Source: an uncultured Spartobacteria bacterium
GTDB taxonomy: Bacteria > Verrucomicrobiota > Verrucomicrobiia > Chthoniobacterales > JAATET01
DNA: 64,000 nt
NCBI GenBank assembly: GCA_938011325.1
Contig: CALLUD010000006.1
Span: 124,001 to 188,000 of the forward strand
Direction of reading: 5' to 3'
Under the pieces are notes generated by a model that had not been told where the DNA came from, did not search any database, and saw only the letters and a list, made by a program, of their open reading frames with translations. The position numbers and the translations under genes are program-made. Below are positions 55,486-64,000 of the stretch, piece after piece. Within the stretch, counting starts at the first letter, position 1, and every line of letters begins with the position of its first letter.

Positions 55486-56592
55486 TCAGGATTTGCGGGC
55501 GAGCCCCAGAAGTTTCTTTGCCTGATACGTCAGCGTGGCCTGGCTCTGCAGCTCGCGAATTTTCTCCGACATTTTGTTGATGAGAGCCATCCGCTCGTTG
55601 CAGGCCTGCTGGAGTTGCACGAGCTGCTTCTCGAACGGAATGCGTTCGCTGCGATCGCGCGTCTGGAGCAGGAACGCCTCCTTGAGCCAGAGCGTGAGGC
55701 GGAGCCCCTCCGTGTGGCGCAGGTAAAACGTGAGATCGTCGAGTTCCTCGTCGTATTCAAGCGTCTCCGGGAATGCGAACCTGTCGCTGTCGAAGACGGG
55801 AAGATTCGCGACGGGGCTCTCGCTCACGGTGTGCGTCGCGTCGGCGTCGAAGCCGAGGTTTGTCACGAGGTTCGCGGTCGGCACGACATGCCCCTGACCG
55901 TTCGCCCAGGCGTGAAACGCGAATTGAAAATCCCACGTGTCGAGAATGCCGGCGCGCATGGCCATCCAGATCGCCTGCCATGTGCTGGCCTCGAGAGGCT
56001 TGGGATGAATCTTCTCGATGATCGCGATCCATTCCTCCTCGGTGCGCTCGTCGAGATTCAGGGAATAGCCCTCCCAGCGATCCTTCCACGTCGCCCAGCC
56101 CCACATGTTGAAATACTTCGAGAGGTAGGCGCCGGTGCCATCCGCGCTCAACGCCGCCTGCATCCGCTGCGGCAGAAAACAATCGCCCGAGATTGATGCG
56201 ATGCGCTTGTCCTCCCGGCACCGCTCGAGCATTTGCTCGCAAAACGGAAAGAATGCCTTCGCCGGCAATGTGTCGTCCTCGAGAATGATCCCCTCGCCCA
56301 CCTCGTCGAGGAACCACTTGATCGCGCCGCTCACCGCCTTTCCGCAGCCGAGGTTCTCGTCGTGGAAGAGCGTCTTCACCTCGCATTCCCAATCCACGCG
56401 GCTGACGATCTCGCGCACCCTGGCGCACTTCTCGCGATCCGCGAGAACATGTCCGCGCGGGCCATCCGCCGCGAGAAACAGGCGACCGGGCCGCACCTCG
56501 CGAAGCCGCGCAAAGACCCGCTCCGTCGGCTCCGGACGATTGAAAACAATCAGCAAAACCGGAACCCGGCAGCTATCCTGGGAATCACTCAT
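55486..56592 (-). CDS. GT-A glycosyltransferase, GnT-I/HlpA-like
   Basis: The protein has 368 residues. VPVLLIVFNRPEPTERVFARL, FLAADGPRG, NLGCGKAVSGAIKWFLDEVGEGIILEDDTLPAKAFFPF (EDD as metal motif), SGDCFLPQRM, and YFNMWGWATWKDRWEGYSL are the signature of a family found in many polysaccharide loci, annotated as nucleotide-diphospho-sugar transferase or hemolytic protein HlpA-like. A C-terminal helical region of about 60 residues may be coiled coil. The gap to the next gene is 3 bases. Confidence 0.85.
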   Translation of the reverse strand: MSDSQDSCRVPVLLIVFNRPEPTERVFARLREVRPGRLFLAADGPRGHVLADREKCARVREIVSRVDWECEVKTLFHDENLGCGKAVSGAIKWFLDEVGEGIILEDDTLPAKAFFPFCEQMLERCREDKRIASISGDCFLPQRMQAALSADGTGAYLSKYFNMWGWATWKDRWEGYSLNLDERTEEEWIAIIEKIHPKPLEASTWQAIWMAMRAGILDTWDFQFAFHAWANGQGHVVPTANLVTNLGFDADATHTVSESPVANLPVFDSDRFAFPETLEYDEELDDLTFYLRHTEGLRLTLWLKEAFLLQTRDRSERIPFEKQLVQLQQACNERMALINKMSEKIRELQSQATLTYQAKKLLGLARKS

Positions 56593-56652
56593 TATCGTTT
56601 CTTATGCCCGGCGGCTGGCCAGTCACCGCAGCGGCGCTCCTTTCACGGTCGC

Positions 56653-57984
56653 CTATTTTCCGTAGCGACGGAAGTTCAGAGACACGATGGTCATAGCAAG
56701 TCCGTCGGTGGCACCAAAGCGACGGTCCTGCACGGCATCCATGAGCACCACGCACTGGAACTCCGGAAACGGCACGAAATCGCCGAGAAAATACGAGGTC
56801 CTCAGGTTCATGCCGGGCACTCCTCCAACGCGTGTCGCACTCAACAATGGAGGTATTGCCCCCGCGAAGCTCAGAAAATTCAGGTTCAGGCGATACTCGT
56901 AACCCGGGCTGCGGGGCCGGCAGTATTGCCGGAAGAACTTCTTGATGGCGGCTTCCTTGTCGGCCCAGCTGTCCGGGTCATATTCGTCCTGCACCGCGTA
57001 GCGACGGCCATCATATCCGGTCCAGGCAATAACGTTGAATCCGTAGTTGAAGTCGTCGTTATTCCCAAGGCGATTGATCACAACGATCTTGCCTCGGGCT
57101 TCTCCGACGGTCGGGATCCGATTCTCAGTAAAGAAATAGCGTTTGTTGTCGTCGATCAGCTTCTTGATCGCGCGCCGTGATGCCGATGCGGTCGCGTAAA
57201 CGTCGAGACTGGGCTGGATCAAGATCACCTCATTCGGGTTGCGATCGAGATACGCCATGAGCTGCTTGAAAATCTTGTTGAACCCAAGGAGTCCCAACTG
57301 CACATCACCGTGCACTGCGGCGACATCCCCATTGATGAGAGGCCCGCCGCGCAGATCGAAATACCGCACTCCGGCCTGGAGTTGCTCATCGAAGTCGAGC
57401 GTCTGCGTGGCGACATAAGGGACCTGCCAGTTGTAGGTCGCGCTGTCATGCGTGCCCGGAATCATGAGGTCCGCCAGGTTCACATCATCGCGGATCCGGC
57501 TCATCCAGCGGGCTGGATTCACCTTCTGATCATCCACAAAGATGTTGATTTGATACTGGGTGCCGACACCGGGAAATCCGTAGATCGCACTCCAGACGAA
57601 CAAGCCGTTATCCGGTTGCGCCCAGTCTTCGTAGTATCCGGTGTTCTCGGTGCGATAGATCACCTTGATCGCCGGCCGCGCACCGTTCTGCGCAAAGCGA
57701 AACGTGATGTCGCTGGCGCTGATGAAATTGTTCTCCTCGACGTAGACCGAGCCCGCCGGAGGAAACGCGGAACGCGCATCGATCTCTCCGGTCAGCCGGT
57801 CTCCCTTGAAACGCTCGTTCTCGAAACCATCCACCACCGTCCGCACGTTGATCGGTTTGTCGGTGAGGTTGAAAATCCGGACATACGCGCCCTTGCCCGC
57901 GAACGCACAGCGAGCGCTCAAAGAGACGGCGACGACAACCAGTCCGGTGAAAAAAAAGCGCCGGAACGCGGAGACCGCTTTCAT
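56653..57984 (-). CDS. Secreted phosphatidylinositol-specific phospholipase C-like protein
   Basis: The protein has 443 residues. Signal peptide (FFFTGLVVVAVSLSARCAFAG), an N-terminal beta-type domain (about 31-155), then a PI-PLC X domain. Residues His179, Asp180 (in IPGTHDSATY), Asp210 and Arg212 (FDLRGG), and His225 (AAVHGD) match in order the catalytic His32/Asp33/Asp67/Arg69/His82 set of Bacillus PI-PLC; the Arg-to-His spacing of 13 is identical. The enzyme would cleave a phosphoinositol-type head group outside the cytoplasm. Why it sits in a glycan-assembly locus is unclear; a lipid or GPI-like substrate is possible. Confidence 0.82.
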   Translation of the reverse strand: MKAVSAFRRFFFTGLVVVAVSLSARCAFAGKGAYVRIFNLTDKPINVRTVVDGFENERFKGDRLTGEIDARSAFPPAGSVYVEENNFISASDITFRFAQNGARPAIKVIYRTENTGYYEDWAQPDNGLFVWSAIYGFPGVGTQYQINIFVDDQKVNPARWMSRIRDDVNLADLMIPGTHDSATYNWQVPYVATQTLDFDEQLQAGVRYFDLRGGPLINGDVAAVHGDVQLGLLGFNKIFKQLMAYLDRNPNEVILIQPSLDVYATASASRRAIKKLIDDNKRYFFTENRIPTVGEARGKIVVINRLGNNDDFNYGFNVIAWTGYDGRRYAVQDEYDPDSWADKEAAIKKFFRQYCRPRSPGYEYRLNLNFLSFAGAIPPLLSATRVGGVPGMNLRTSYFLGDFVPFPEFQCVVLMDAVQDRRFGATDGLAMTIVSLNFRRYGK

Positions 57985-58004
57985 GTGCCGGAGGAATGAG
58001 AAGC

Positions 58005-59066
<1,062 letters not shown>

Positions 59067-59123
59067 GAGTTGCGGAAAAAAAGGGATATTGGCAGGGGCG
59101 GGAGGAGCCAATCCAAAACCGCC

Positions 59124-60242
59124 TCATCGCATGCCAGGATCAGGGGCAAGCACCGCCGAGCCGGCCTCGACGCCTGATGCGGCGTCCGAAGGGTCCGGGC
59201 GCTGAAACCGCGACTTCAACTCAAGGAATCGCCGCTCAAACCATTGGTAAGAGATAGCGGCAACAAGAATGCTCACGCCAACTTTCCAGGCACCCAATTG
59301 AAAGAACGAACGCCCGGGCAGGTAGTGATTGAACGCGGCGTAAATCGGGAAGTGCCAGAGATAGAGCCCGTAGGAAATCGTGCCCAGATAGACGAGTGGA
59401 CGGAGGGACAGAACGCGCGCCAGCCACGATGAACGGCTCCACACAAGATCGGCAATGATCGCTGCGGCGGCAATCGCCACAATCAGAAAGCCAAACGTCC
59501 CCATCTCGGGATCGTGCCAGGTGATCTTTGAAATCACGCCGACAAGGATCGCGATCGCCAGGGGGACGATTCCAAAACTGCAAACACGCTCCGCAACAGG
59601 GTGCGGCGCGCGCGAAATCGCCGCATGGAAATAAGCAAGCGAGGACCCGATGATCAGTCCGTCAGAGTGGGTATCGAGGCCGAAATAAATTCGTTCCGCA
59701 GAAAACGCACCAACCACCGACGCGCGATACGAGGCGACAATTCCGGCTAGGATCAGCAACACGGTGCCCTTCAGCCATGCCGACTTTGTTGCACGGTCGA
59801 GAGAAAGAATCACCAGCGGCCAGATGAGGTAATATTGCTCCTCGATCGCGAGCGACCAGCAATGTCGCAACCCATGGGGTTCAAAGCCAAAAATCCCCAT
59901 GGCCCAGTTGGTCGTGTAGGTAAGGACCACCAACACGATGGCGAAGGGGAAACGCCCTTCGACAAACGCCACCCATAGGCCATAACTGATTGCAACGAGG
60001 ACCAGGCAGGGAGCCAGCCGCAGAAATCGCCGCATGTAGAAATTCCCAAAGCGAAGTTCTCCGTAACGGTTGATCTCGCCACTCAGAATCGTCGTGATGA
60101 GAAATCCACTCAGGACGAAGAAAATGTCCACGCCCACTCCCCCACTCGGCAGGAAAGGTGCACCGGCGTGAGACAGCAATACGATGAGCGCGGCGATTGC
60201 GCGCAATCCATCCAAAGAACGCCAGTAGTGCCGGTGCATCAC
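59124..60242 (-). CDS. Acyltransferase 3 family membrane protein (OafA-like)
   Basis: The protein has 372 residues with about 10 membrane helices. The N-terminal box RSLDGLRAIAALIVLLSHAG has the conserved Arg and His25; GGVGVDIFFVLSGFLITTIL and RRFLRLAPC are the family hallmark. It transfers acetyl or another acyl group to a sugar from an acyl-CoA donor. The C-terminus is a short soluble tail (RFQRPDPSD). It overlaps the isochorismatase-like gene by 4 bases (ATGA). Confidence 0.92.
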   Translation of the reverse strand: MMHRHYWRSLDGLRAIAALIVLLSHAGAPFLPSGGVGVDIFFVLSGFLITTILSGEINRYGELRFGNFYMRRFLRLAPCLVLVAISYGLWVAFVEGRFPFAIVLVVLTYTTNWAMGIFGFEPHGLRHCWSLAIEEQYYLIWPLVILSLDRATKSAWLKGTVLLILAGIVASYRASVVGAFSAERIYFGLDTHSDGLIIGSSLAYFHAAISRAPHPVAERVCSFGIVPLAIAILVGVISKITWHDPEMGTFGFLIVAIAAAAIIADLVWSRSSWLARVLSLRPLVYLGTISYGLYLWHFPIYAAFNHYLPGRSFFQLGAWKVGVSILVAAISYQWFERRFLELKSRFQRPDPSDAASGVEAGSAVLAPDPGMR

Positions 60243-60901
60243 TCTCTCCTCAAGGCGCGGCGTTCCGCCCGCATCTTCAGCGCACTTTGAAGATCCTCAA
60301 GCGTCGAAGTCGAACCCCATTGGTGCTCGATCGTGTTGATGATGACCTTGTTCGCCCACTCGCCTTCGAGCGTTTCGGGCGTCTCAAAACCCAGCGTGCA
60401 GTCCCGCAGCAGGATCACGTTCAGCCCGCGACCCCGCATCGGGATGATTCCAATCGGCCGGTTGATAATACACCAGTTGGACGCATACCCGGCGTAGAGC
60501 AGCGTCGTGATTTCCCGCTCTTTGAGGAACTTCTCGAAGGCATCCGTCGACGCCAGCCCCTCGGCGCACAAGTCGACCTCGCCCGGCTGCGGAACGGCGA
60601 CGCCGGCAATTTCGCGTTCGTGCGCTGCGTGAAGAATGAGAAGGCCATGCTCTCTGGCCGTCGCAAGCAGCGGCACGATCTTTTCCCGGATGTGCGGCCG
60701 GGCCCGCGCAGTCCAGCCGTCGTTGGGATGCGTCTCCCAAACGTCGATCAGGAGCAGCGCCGTTCGCTTCAGGTTCAGCCGCGTGTCGGCGAAGACATGC
60801 CGCGAATCCAGCTCACTGCCGTGATTGTCGGGTTCCACGGCCGCCGCAAAGGTCCGCGTGCGCAGCAGAATCGCGTTCGGATTCTTGAGCGGCTGATCCA
60901 T
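60239..60901 (-). CDS. Isochorismatase-like cysteine hydrolase
   Basis: The protein has 220 residues. ALLLIDVWETHPN carries the catalytic Asp of the family, and LLYAGYASNWCIINRP holds the nucleophilic Cys in the usual cis-peptide region. The expected Lys between them is not clearly placed. The family covers isochorismatases, nicotinamidases and other amidases or N-carbamoyl hydrolases; the true substrate is unknown. Its link to the glycan locus is by operon position only. Confidence 0.82.
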   Translation of the reverse strand: MDQPLKNPNAILLRTRTFAAAVEPDNHGSELDSRHVFADTRLNLKRTALLLIDVWETHPNDGWTARARPHIREKIVPLLATAREHGLLILHAAHEREIAGVAVPQPGEVDLCAEGLASTDAFEKFLKEREITTLLYAGYASNWCIINRPIGIIPMRGRGLNVILLRDCTLGFETPETLEGEWANKVIINTIEHQWGSTSTLEDLQSALKMRAERRALRRE

Positions 60902-60922
60902 GGAAGCCGGACTGCTAAGTCG

Positions 60923-61939
60923 CTAGCTGGCGAAATGGCGCGCCGCCTTTTCGGCCTGCTCCGCCCCCTGGTTCATCTGCTCGTAAATCCACTCGTAGGT
61001 TTTCTCCAATCCCGTGCGAAGCGGGATCGACGGCGCCCAGCCGAGATACGACTTGATCAACGTGTTGTCGCTGTTTCGCCCGCGAACCCCCTTCGGCGCA
61101 TTCAGGTTGTAGCGGCGCTGGAGCTTGATGCCGGCGATGTCTTCGACGATGTCGACGAGCTGGTTGATCGTGACCATCTCGTCGCTGCCGAGATTGATCG
61201 GCTCGCGGATCTCCGAGTTCATGATTTTCAACACGCCCTCGAGGCAGTCGTCGATATACATGAAGCTTCGCGTCTGCTCTCCATCGCCCCAGATTTCGAT
61301 CTCGTGCTTTCCGCTCAATTTCGCGGCGATCACCTTGCGGCAAATGGCGGCTGGGGCCTTCTCGCGGCCGCCATCATACGTGCCCCATGGGCCGTAGACG
61401 TTGTGAAAGCGAACGACCCGGGAATCGACGCCGAAATCCTCCCAAAAGTGGCGGCACATGCGCTCGGAGAACAGCTTCTCCCATCCGTAGCCATCCTCCG
61501 GCATCGCCGGGTAGGCATCGGACTCCTTCAACCCGGGATTGTGCGGGTCGGTCTGCTTGCCGGCCGCGTAAACGCAGGCGGACGACGCGTAGAAATACTG
61601 CTTCACGCCATGCTCGCGGGCGGCAACGAGCAGATGCGTGTTGATCAACACGCTGAGCATGCACAGGGCCTTGTTGTTTTCGATGAAGCCCATGCCACCC
61701 ATGTCACACGCGAGGTTGTAAACGGTGGCGGCTCCCTCGAGCGCGGTCATGCATGCCGCCTTTTCCTGGAGGTCCAGGCAGAGGTTCTCGACATCATCAA
61801 ATTGCTGATACCACGAGCCCAGTGGTTTGCGGTCCACGGCTCGAATGGAGGAATACCCAAGCGCGCGCAGCCGGCTCACGAGATGGCCTCCGATAAAGCC
61901 ACCTGCACCAGCCACGACGACTGTCTCATTTTTGTTCAT
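60923..61939 (-). CDS. GDP-mannose 3,5-epimerase (GME) homologue
   Basis: Extended SDR that converts GDP-D-mannose to GDP-L-galactose or GDP-L-gulose. The protein has 338 residues (MNKNETVVVAGAGGFIGG at 61939). Residues ACDMGGMGFIENN, YASSACVY (Cys122), DGYGWEK (Tyr151, Lys155), and GGREKAPAA (Lys194) match the plant GME active site Cys145/Tyr174/Lys178/Lys217 with identical spacings of 29, 4 and 39 residues. WGDGEQTRSFMYIDD and GSDEMVT also fit. The upstream open frame is antisense-like. It would supply an L-sugar to the glycan. Confidence 0.9.
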   Translation of the reverse strand: MNKNETVVVAGAGGFIGGHLVSRLRALGYSSIRAVDRKPLGSWYQQFDDVENLCLDLQEKAACMTALEGAATVYNLACDMGGMGFIENNKALCMLSVLINTHLLVAAREHGVKQYFYASSACVYAAGKQTDPHNPGLKESDAYPAMPEDGYGWEKLFSERMCRHFWEDFGVDSRVVRFHNVYGPWGTYDGGREKAPAAICRKVIAAKLSGKHEIEIWGDGEQTRSFMYIDDCLEGVLKIMNSEIREPINLGSDEMVTINQLVDIVEDIAGIKLQRRYNLNAPKGVRGRNSDNTLIKSYLGWAPSIPLRTGLEKTYEWIYEQMNQGAEQAEKAARHFAS

Positions 61940-61947
61940 AGATTCAC

Positions 61948-63327
61948 TTACTGCTGATTTCCGACCCGCCAGAGGTCGCGAAGGCGGGACGCGGCGGCCT
62001 CGTCGTCGAGGCATCGGCCGATGGGAATGTAACGAATCCCGGGAACTCCATCGAGAACCCCCGCGAGGCAACGCCAGAAATCCACCACCGTCACGGAATC
62101 GCGGCCTTGCAGGAAGTCCTCCGGCCGCAACCCGCGAAATACCGCGTCCGGCGTGGTAATCAGGACGACATCCGCACCTTGCAAACACTGCTCGAGGGTG
62201 TCGGCGATGAGTGTGCGATACTGCAGGATCGGCCGCGCAGTGTCGGCTGCGAGCGGATCCCAGGCGACCACCCGCAAACCGGCGTCCGCCAGCGCCAGAG
62301 CCAGGGCCACACCGGGCGATTCCTCGATCACGTGCGATTGCGGCTTGTATGCGAGGCCAAGCACCGCAACCGTGTCCGCCCCTCCGATGATCGGGCGGAG
62401 CTTCTCGACGAAGCGCGCCGAGAGATCGCGATTGTAGGCATCGTTCTCCCCGAGCAGTCGGCAATCCGCACCCAGCTCGTTTCCAATGAATGACAGCGCA
62501 ACATTGTCGCGAGGGAAGCACGGGCCTGCGAAGCCCATTCCGCCAGTAAGATACTTGCGGCCAATTCGCGAGTCGGAGCCGAGAGCATCGGAGACCACAT
62601 CGACATCGCCGCCGGGCACACGCTCGCAGAGATCCGCGAGCATGTTCGCGAAGGAAATCTTCATCGTTACGTAGCTGTTGAGCGCGATCTTCGCGATCTC
62701 CGCATTCTCGATACTCATGCGGCGAATGACGGGATCCTTCACGCAAACCTTGCGATGGATCGCCTCGAGCGCATCGCCACTCCGGGAATCAAATTCGCCA
62801 AGCAGGTAGAAATCCGGATTTAGAAAATCCCGGATCACCGTGCCCAACGCGATGAACTCAGGGTTGTAGCAGAGCCCGAAATCCACGCCGCAACGTTTGC
62901 CGGATTCCTCCTCGAGAACAGGCAGCAGACCGTGCCGTGTCGCGCCCGGCAGCACCGTGCTCGTGAGAACAACGACGTGATAGGAATCCTTCTTCGCCAG
63001 TGCGCGGCCAATCTCGCGGAATGCGTGAACCGCGTAGCGAATCGAAAACGCACCACGCTCATCGCTTGGAGTCGGCACGATGACGAAGCTGATGTCGGAA
63101 CCAAGAACCGCCTCCTCGTGACTCAACGTCGCGCGAAGACGTTCACGATTCGCGGCGATCATTTCCTCCAGACCCGTTTCCTGCACGGGAGCCCGGCCGG
63201 CATTGACGGCCTCGACCGCCTGTGGCGAGACGTCCACACCGATCACGCGCAGCCCGCGACTGGCCATCCCCGCCGCCATGCTCGCGCCAAGTTTTCCGAG
63301 TCCGATGATTGATACGTTTTCGATCAT
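61948..63327 (-). CDS. UDP/GDP-sugar 6-dehydrogenase
   Basis: NAD-dependent four-electron oxidation of a nucleotide sugar to its uronate (UDP-glucose/UDP-ManNAc or GDP-mannose type). The protein has 459 residues. NAD loop GLGKLGAS at 9-16, VPTPSDERG, LTSTVLPGAT, CYNPEFIALG, NAEIAKIALNSYVTMKISFAN, and GGMGFAGPCFPRDN with catalytic Cys270, then AYKPQSHVIEESPG. I cannot tell UDP from GDP substrate; the neighbouring GDP-mannose 3,5-epimerase makes a GDP-sugar possible. The gap to GME is 8 bases. Confidence 0.88.
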   Translation of the reverse strand: MIENVSIIGLGKLGASMAAGMASRGLRVIGVDVSPQAVEAVNAGRAPVQETGLEEMIAANRERLRATLSHEEAVLGSDISFVIVPTPSDERGAFSIRYAVHAFREIGRALAKKDSYHVVVLTSTVLPGATRHGLLPVLEEESGKRCGVDFGLCYNPEFIALGTVIRDFLNPDFYLLGEFDSRSGDALEAIHRKVCVKDPVIRRMSIENAEIAKIALNSYVTMKISFANMLADLCERVPGGDVDVVSDALGSDSRIGRKYLTGGMGFAGPCFPRDNVALSFIGNELGADCRLLGENDAYNRDLSARFVEKLRPIIGGADTVAVLGLAYKPQSHVIEESPGVALALALADAGLRVVAWDPLAADTARPILQYRTLIADTLEQCLQGADVVLITTPDAVFRGLRPEDFLQGRDSVTVVDFWRCLAGVLDGVPGIRYIPIGRCLDDEAAASRLRDLWRVGNQQ

Positions 63328-63332
63328 GTAAA

Positions 63333-64000
63333 TCAGCGCGCGTTAAAACGGGGATTTGACCAGCTCTGGACGCCATCCTGGAAGGAGATCACGCCGTAAG
63401 GTGTCTCGTGTTTTGCGAAACACGAATAGTCATACCGGGGCAACCATCCGTGATCGAGGAACAGGGCGCGCAAGGCGACTTCGATATCGCGCCCATGAGT
63501 TCCCACGTGCACCATGCGCGCTTTTGCATCAAGAGCCGCGATGGAGGATTCGATCACTTCGAACTCCCGACCTTGGATGTCAAAGTCGACGAGATCCAGC
63601 ACGTCAAACTCCTTGAGTATGTCATTGAATGCGGCGACTTCGACTTCGACGGCCTGATAGCCGTGGTCGAATGTCACCACCGGCAGCCCGTGATAGGTTG
63701 CCGGCTGCGCGCCCTCGACCACCTTGTCGTTCCCGGCGAGCATCTGTCCATACCAGTCCTTTGCCCGTTTCGCCGGATCCTCCGACCCTGGTTCATTGAT
63801 ATAAAAGAAAGCCGTGCCTGGTTTCGCGGCCACCGCCACCGGAAAAATGCGGAACTCCCCGTCGGTGAGTCCATTCGTTCGATAATGGGGCTCGATCCAC
63901 TGTCGGTGAGAGGGCTCCGCCTCAACGGCCGCGATCCGCAAAGGTTTCAGCCCGCGCTGCCTCGCCGCGAGCGCAGCGCGGCAGGACCACCGGCCATAAC
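63333..64000 (-). CDS. FkbM family methyltransferase, N-terminus beyond window
   Basis: The frame is open to the window edge. The visible part reads LAARQRGLKPLRIAAVEAEPSHRQWIEPHYRTNG (motif II region), then an insertion, VEVAAFNDILKEFDVLDLVDFDIQGREFEVIES, and a final VHVGTHGRD. This is the FkbM pattern with VDFDIQG in place of KMDVEGAE and a C-terminal histidine pair. A TTG at 63941 is the first candidate start seen, but homology runs past it, so the true start lies to the right. It adds an O-methyl group, presumably to the glycan. Confidence 0.83.
   Translation of the reverse strand, partial: YGRWSCRAALAARQRGLKPLRIAAVEAEPSHRQWIEPHYRTNGLTDGEFRIFPVAVAAKPGTAFFYINEPGSEDPAKRAKDWYGQMLAGNDKVVEGAQPATYHGLPVVTFDHGYQAVEVEVAAFNDILKEFDVLDLVDFDIQGREFEVIESSIAALDAKARMVHVGTHGRDIEVALRALFLDHGWLPRYDYSCFAKHETPYGVISFQDGVQSWSNPRFNAR

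Overview
The window is GC-rich and gene-dense. It looks like a chromosome segment of a Gram-negative bacterium, most probably of the Verrucomicrobiota. This taxon is an inference from three things: a TolB-Pal envelope pair, an McsA-McsB-ClpC set outside the Bacillota, and a secreted protein with the degenerate W/DP/AA helical repeats often seen in that phylum. No rRNA, tRNA, CRISPR array, insertion sequence or integrase was seen.

Region 1 (1-22.7 kb) is mostly housekeeping. It holds a DUF2934 protein tail, a giant secreted alpha-2-macroglobulin divergent from a MarR regulator, recA (convergent with marR, with overlapping stop codons), cdsA-dxr (phospholipid and isoprenoid precursors), and a membrane-anchored TPR protein. 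Next come the minus-strand group tolB-pal-aminotransferase, a divergent three-PAS hybrid histidine kinase, and a tight operon ilvE-mcsA-mcsB-clpC that ends in a clear terminator. McsA/McsB/ClpC would mark proteins with phospho-arginine and unfold them.

Region 2 (22.7-31 kb) is rich in secreted proteins. It holds a repeat protein, a GH76 endo-alpha-mannanase and a GH16 beta-glucanase that share a ~280-residue duplicated lectin-like tail, a lipoprotein acid phosphatase, a DUF6600 protein with a very long Gln/Arg-rich tail, and a PL3-like pectate lyase. GH76 plus GH16 would suit attack on fungal or yeast wall mannan and beta-1,3-glucan; PL3 suits plant pectin.

Region 3 (31-64 kb) is one minus-strand glycan-assembly locus of about 32 genes, transcribed from beyond the right edge to a strong terminator at about 30.95 kb. 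Many neighbours overlap by 4 bases (ATGA or GTGA), which suggests translational coupling. It encodes nucleotide-sugar enzymes (UDP/GDP-sugar dehydrogenase, GDP-mannose 3,5-epimerase, a CDP-paratose-epimerase-like SDR), GT2, GT4 and other glycosyltransferases, two polyisoprenyl-phosphate-type GT2s and a GtrB-like GT2, GT-C-like membrane proteins, two sulfotransferases, FkbM and class I methyltransferases, an acyltransferase, and an odd secreted PI-PLC-like protein. The likely product is a decorated (sulfated, methylated, acylated) surface polysaccharide or glycoprotein glycan. No recognisable flippase, polymerase or export gene is inside the window. A broken second copy of one large membrane protein lies directly upstream of the intact copy.
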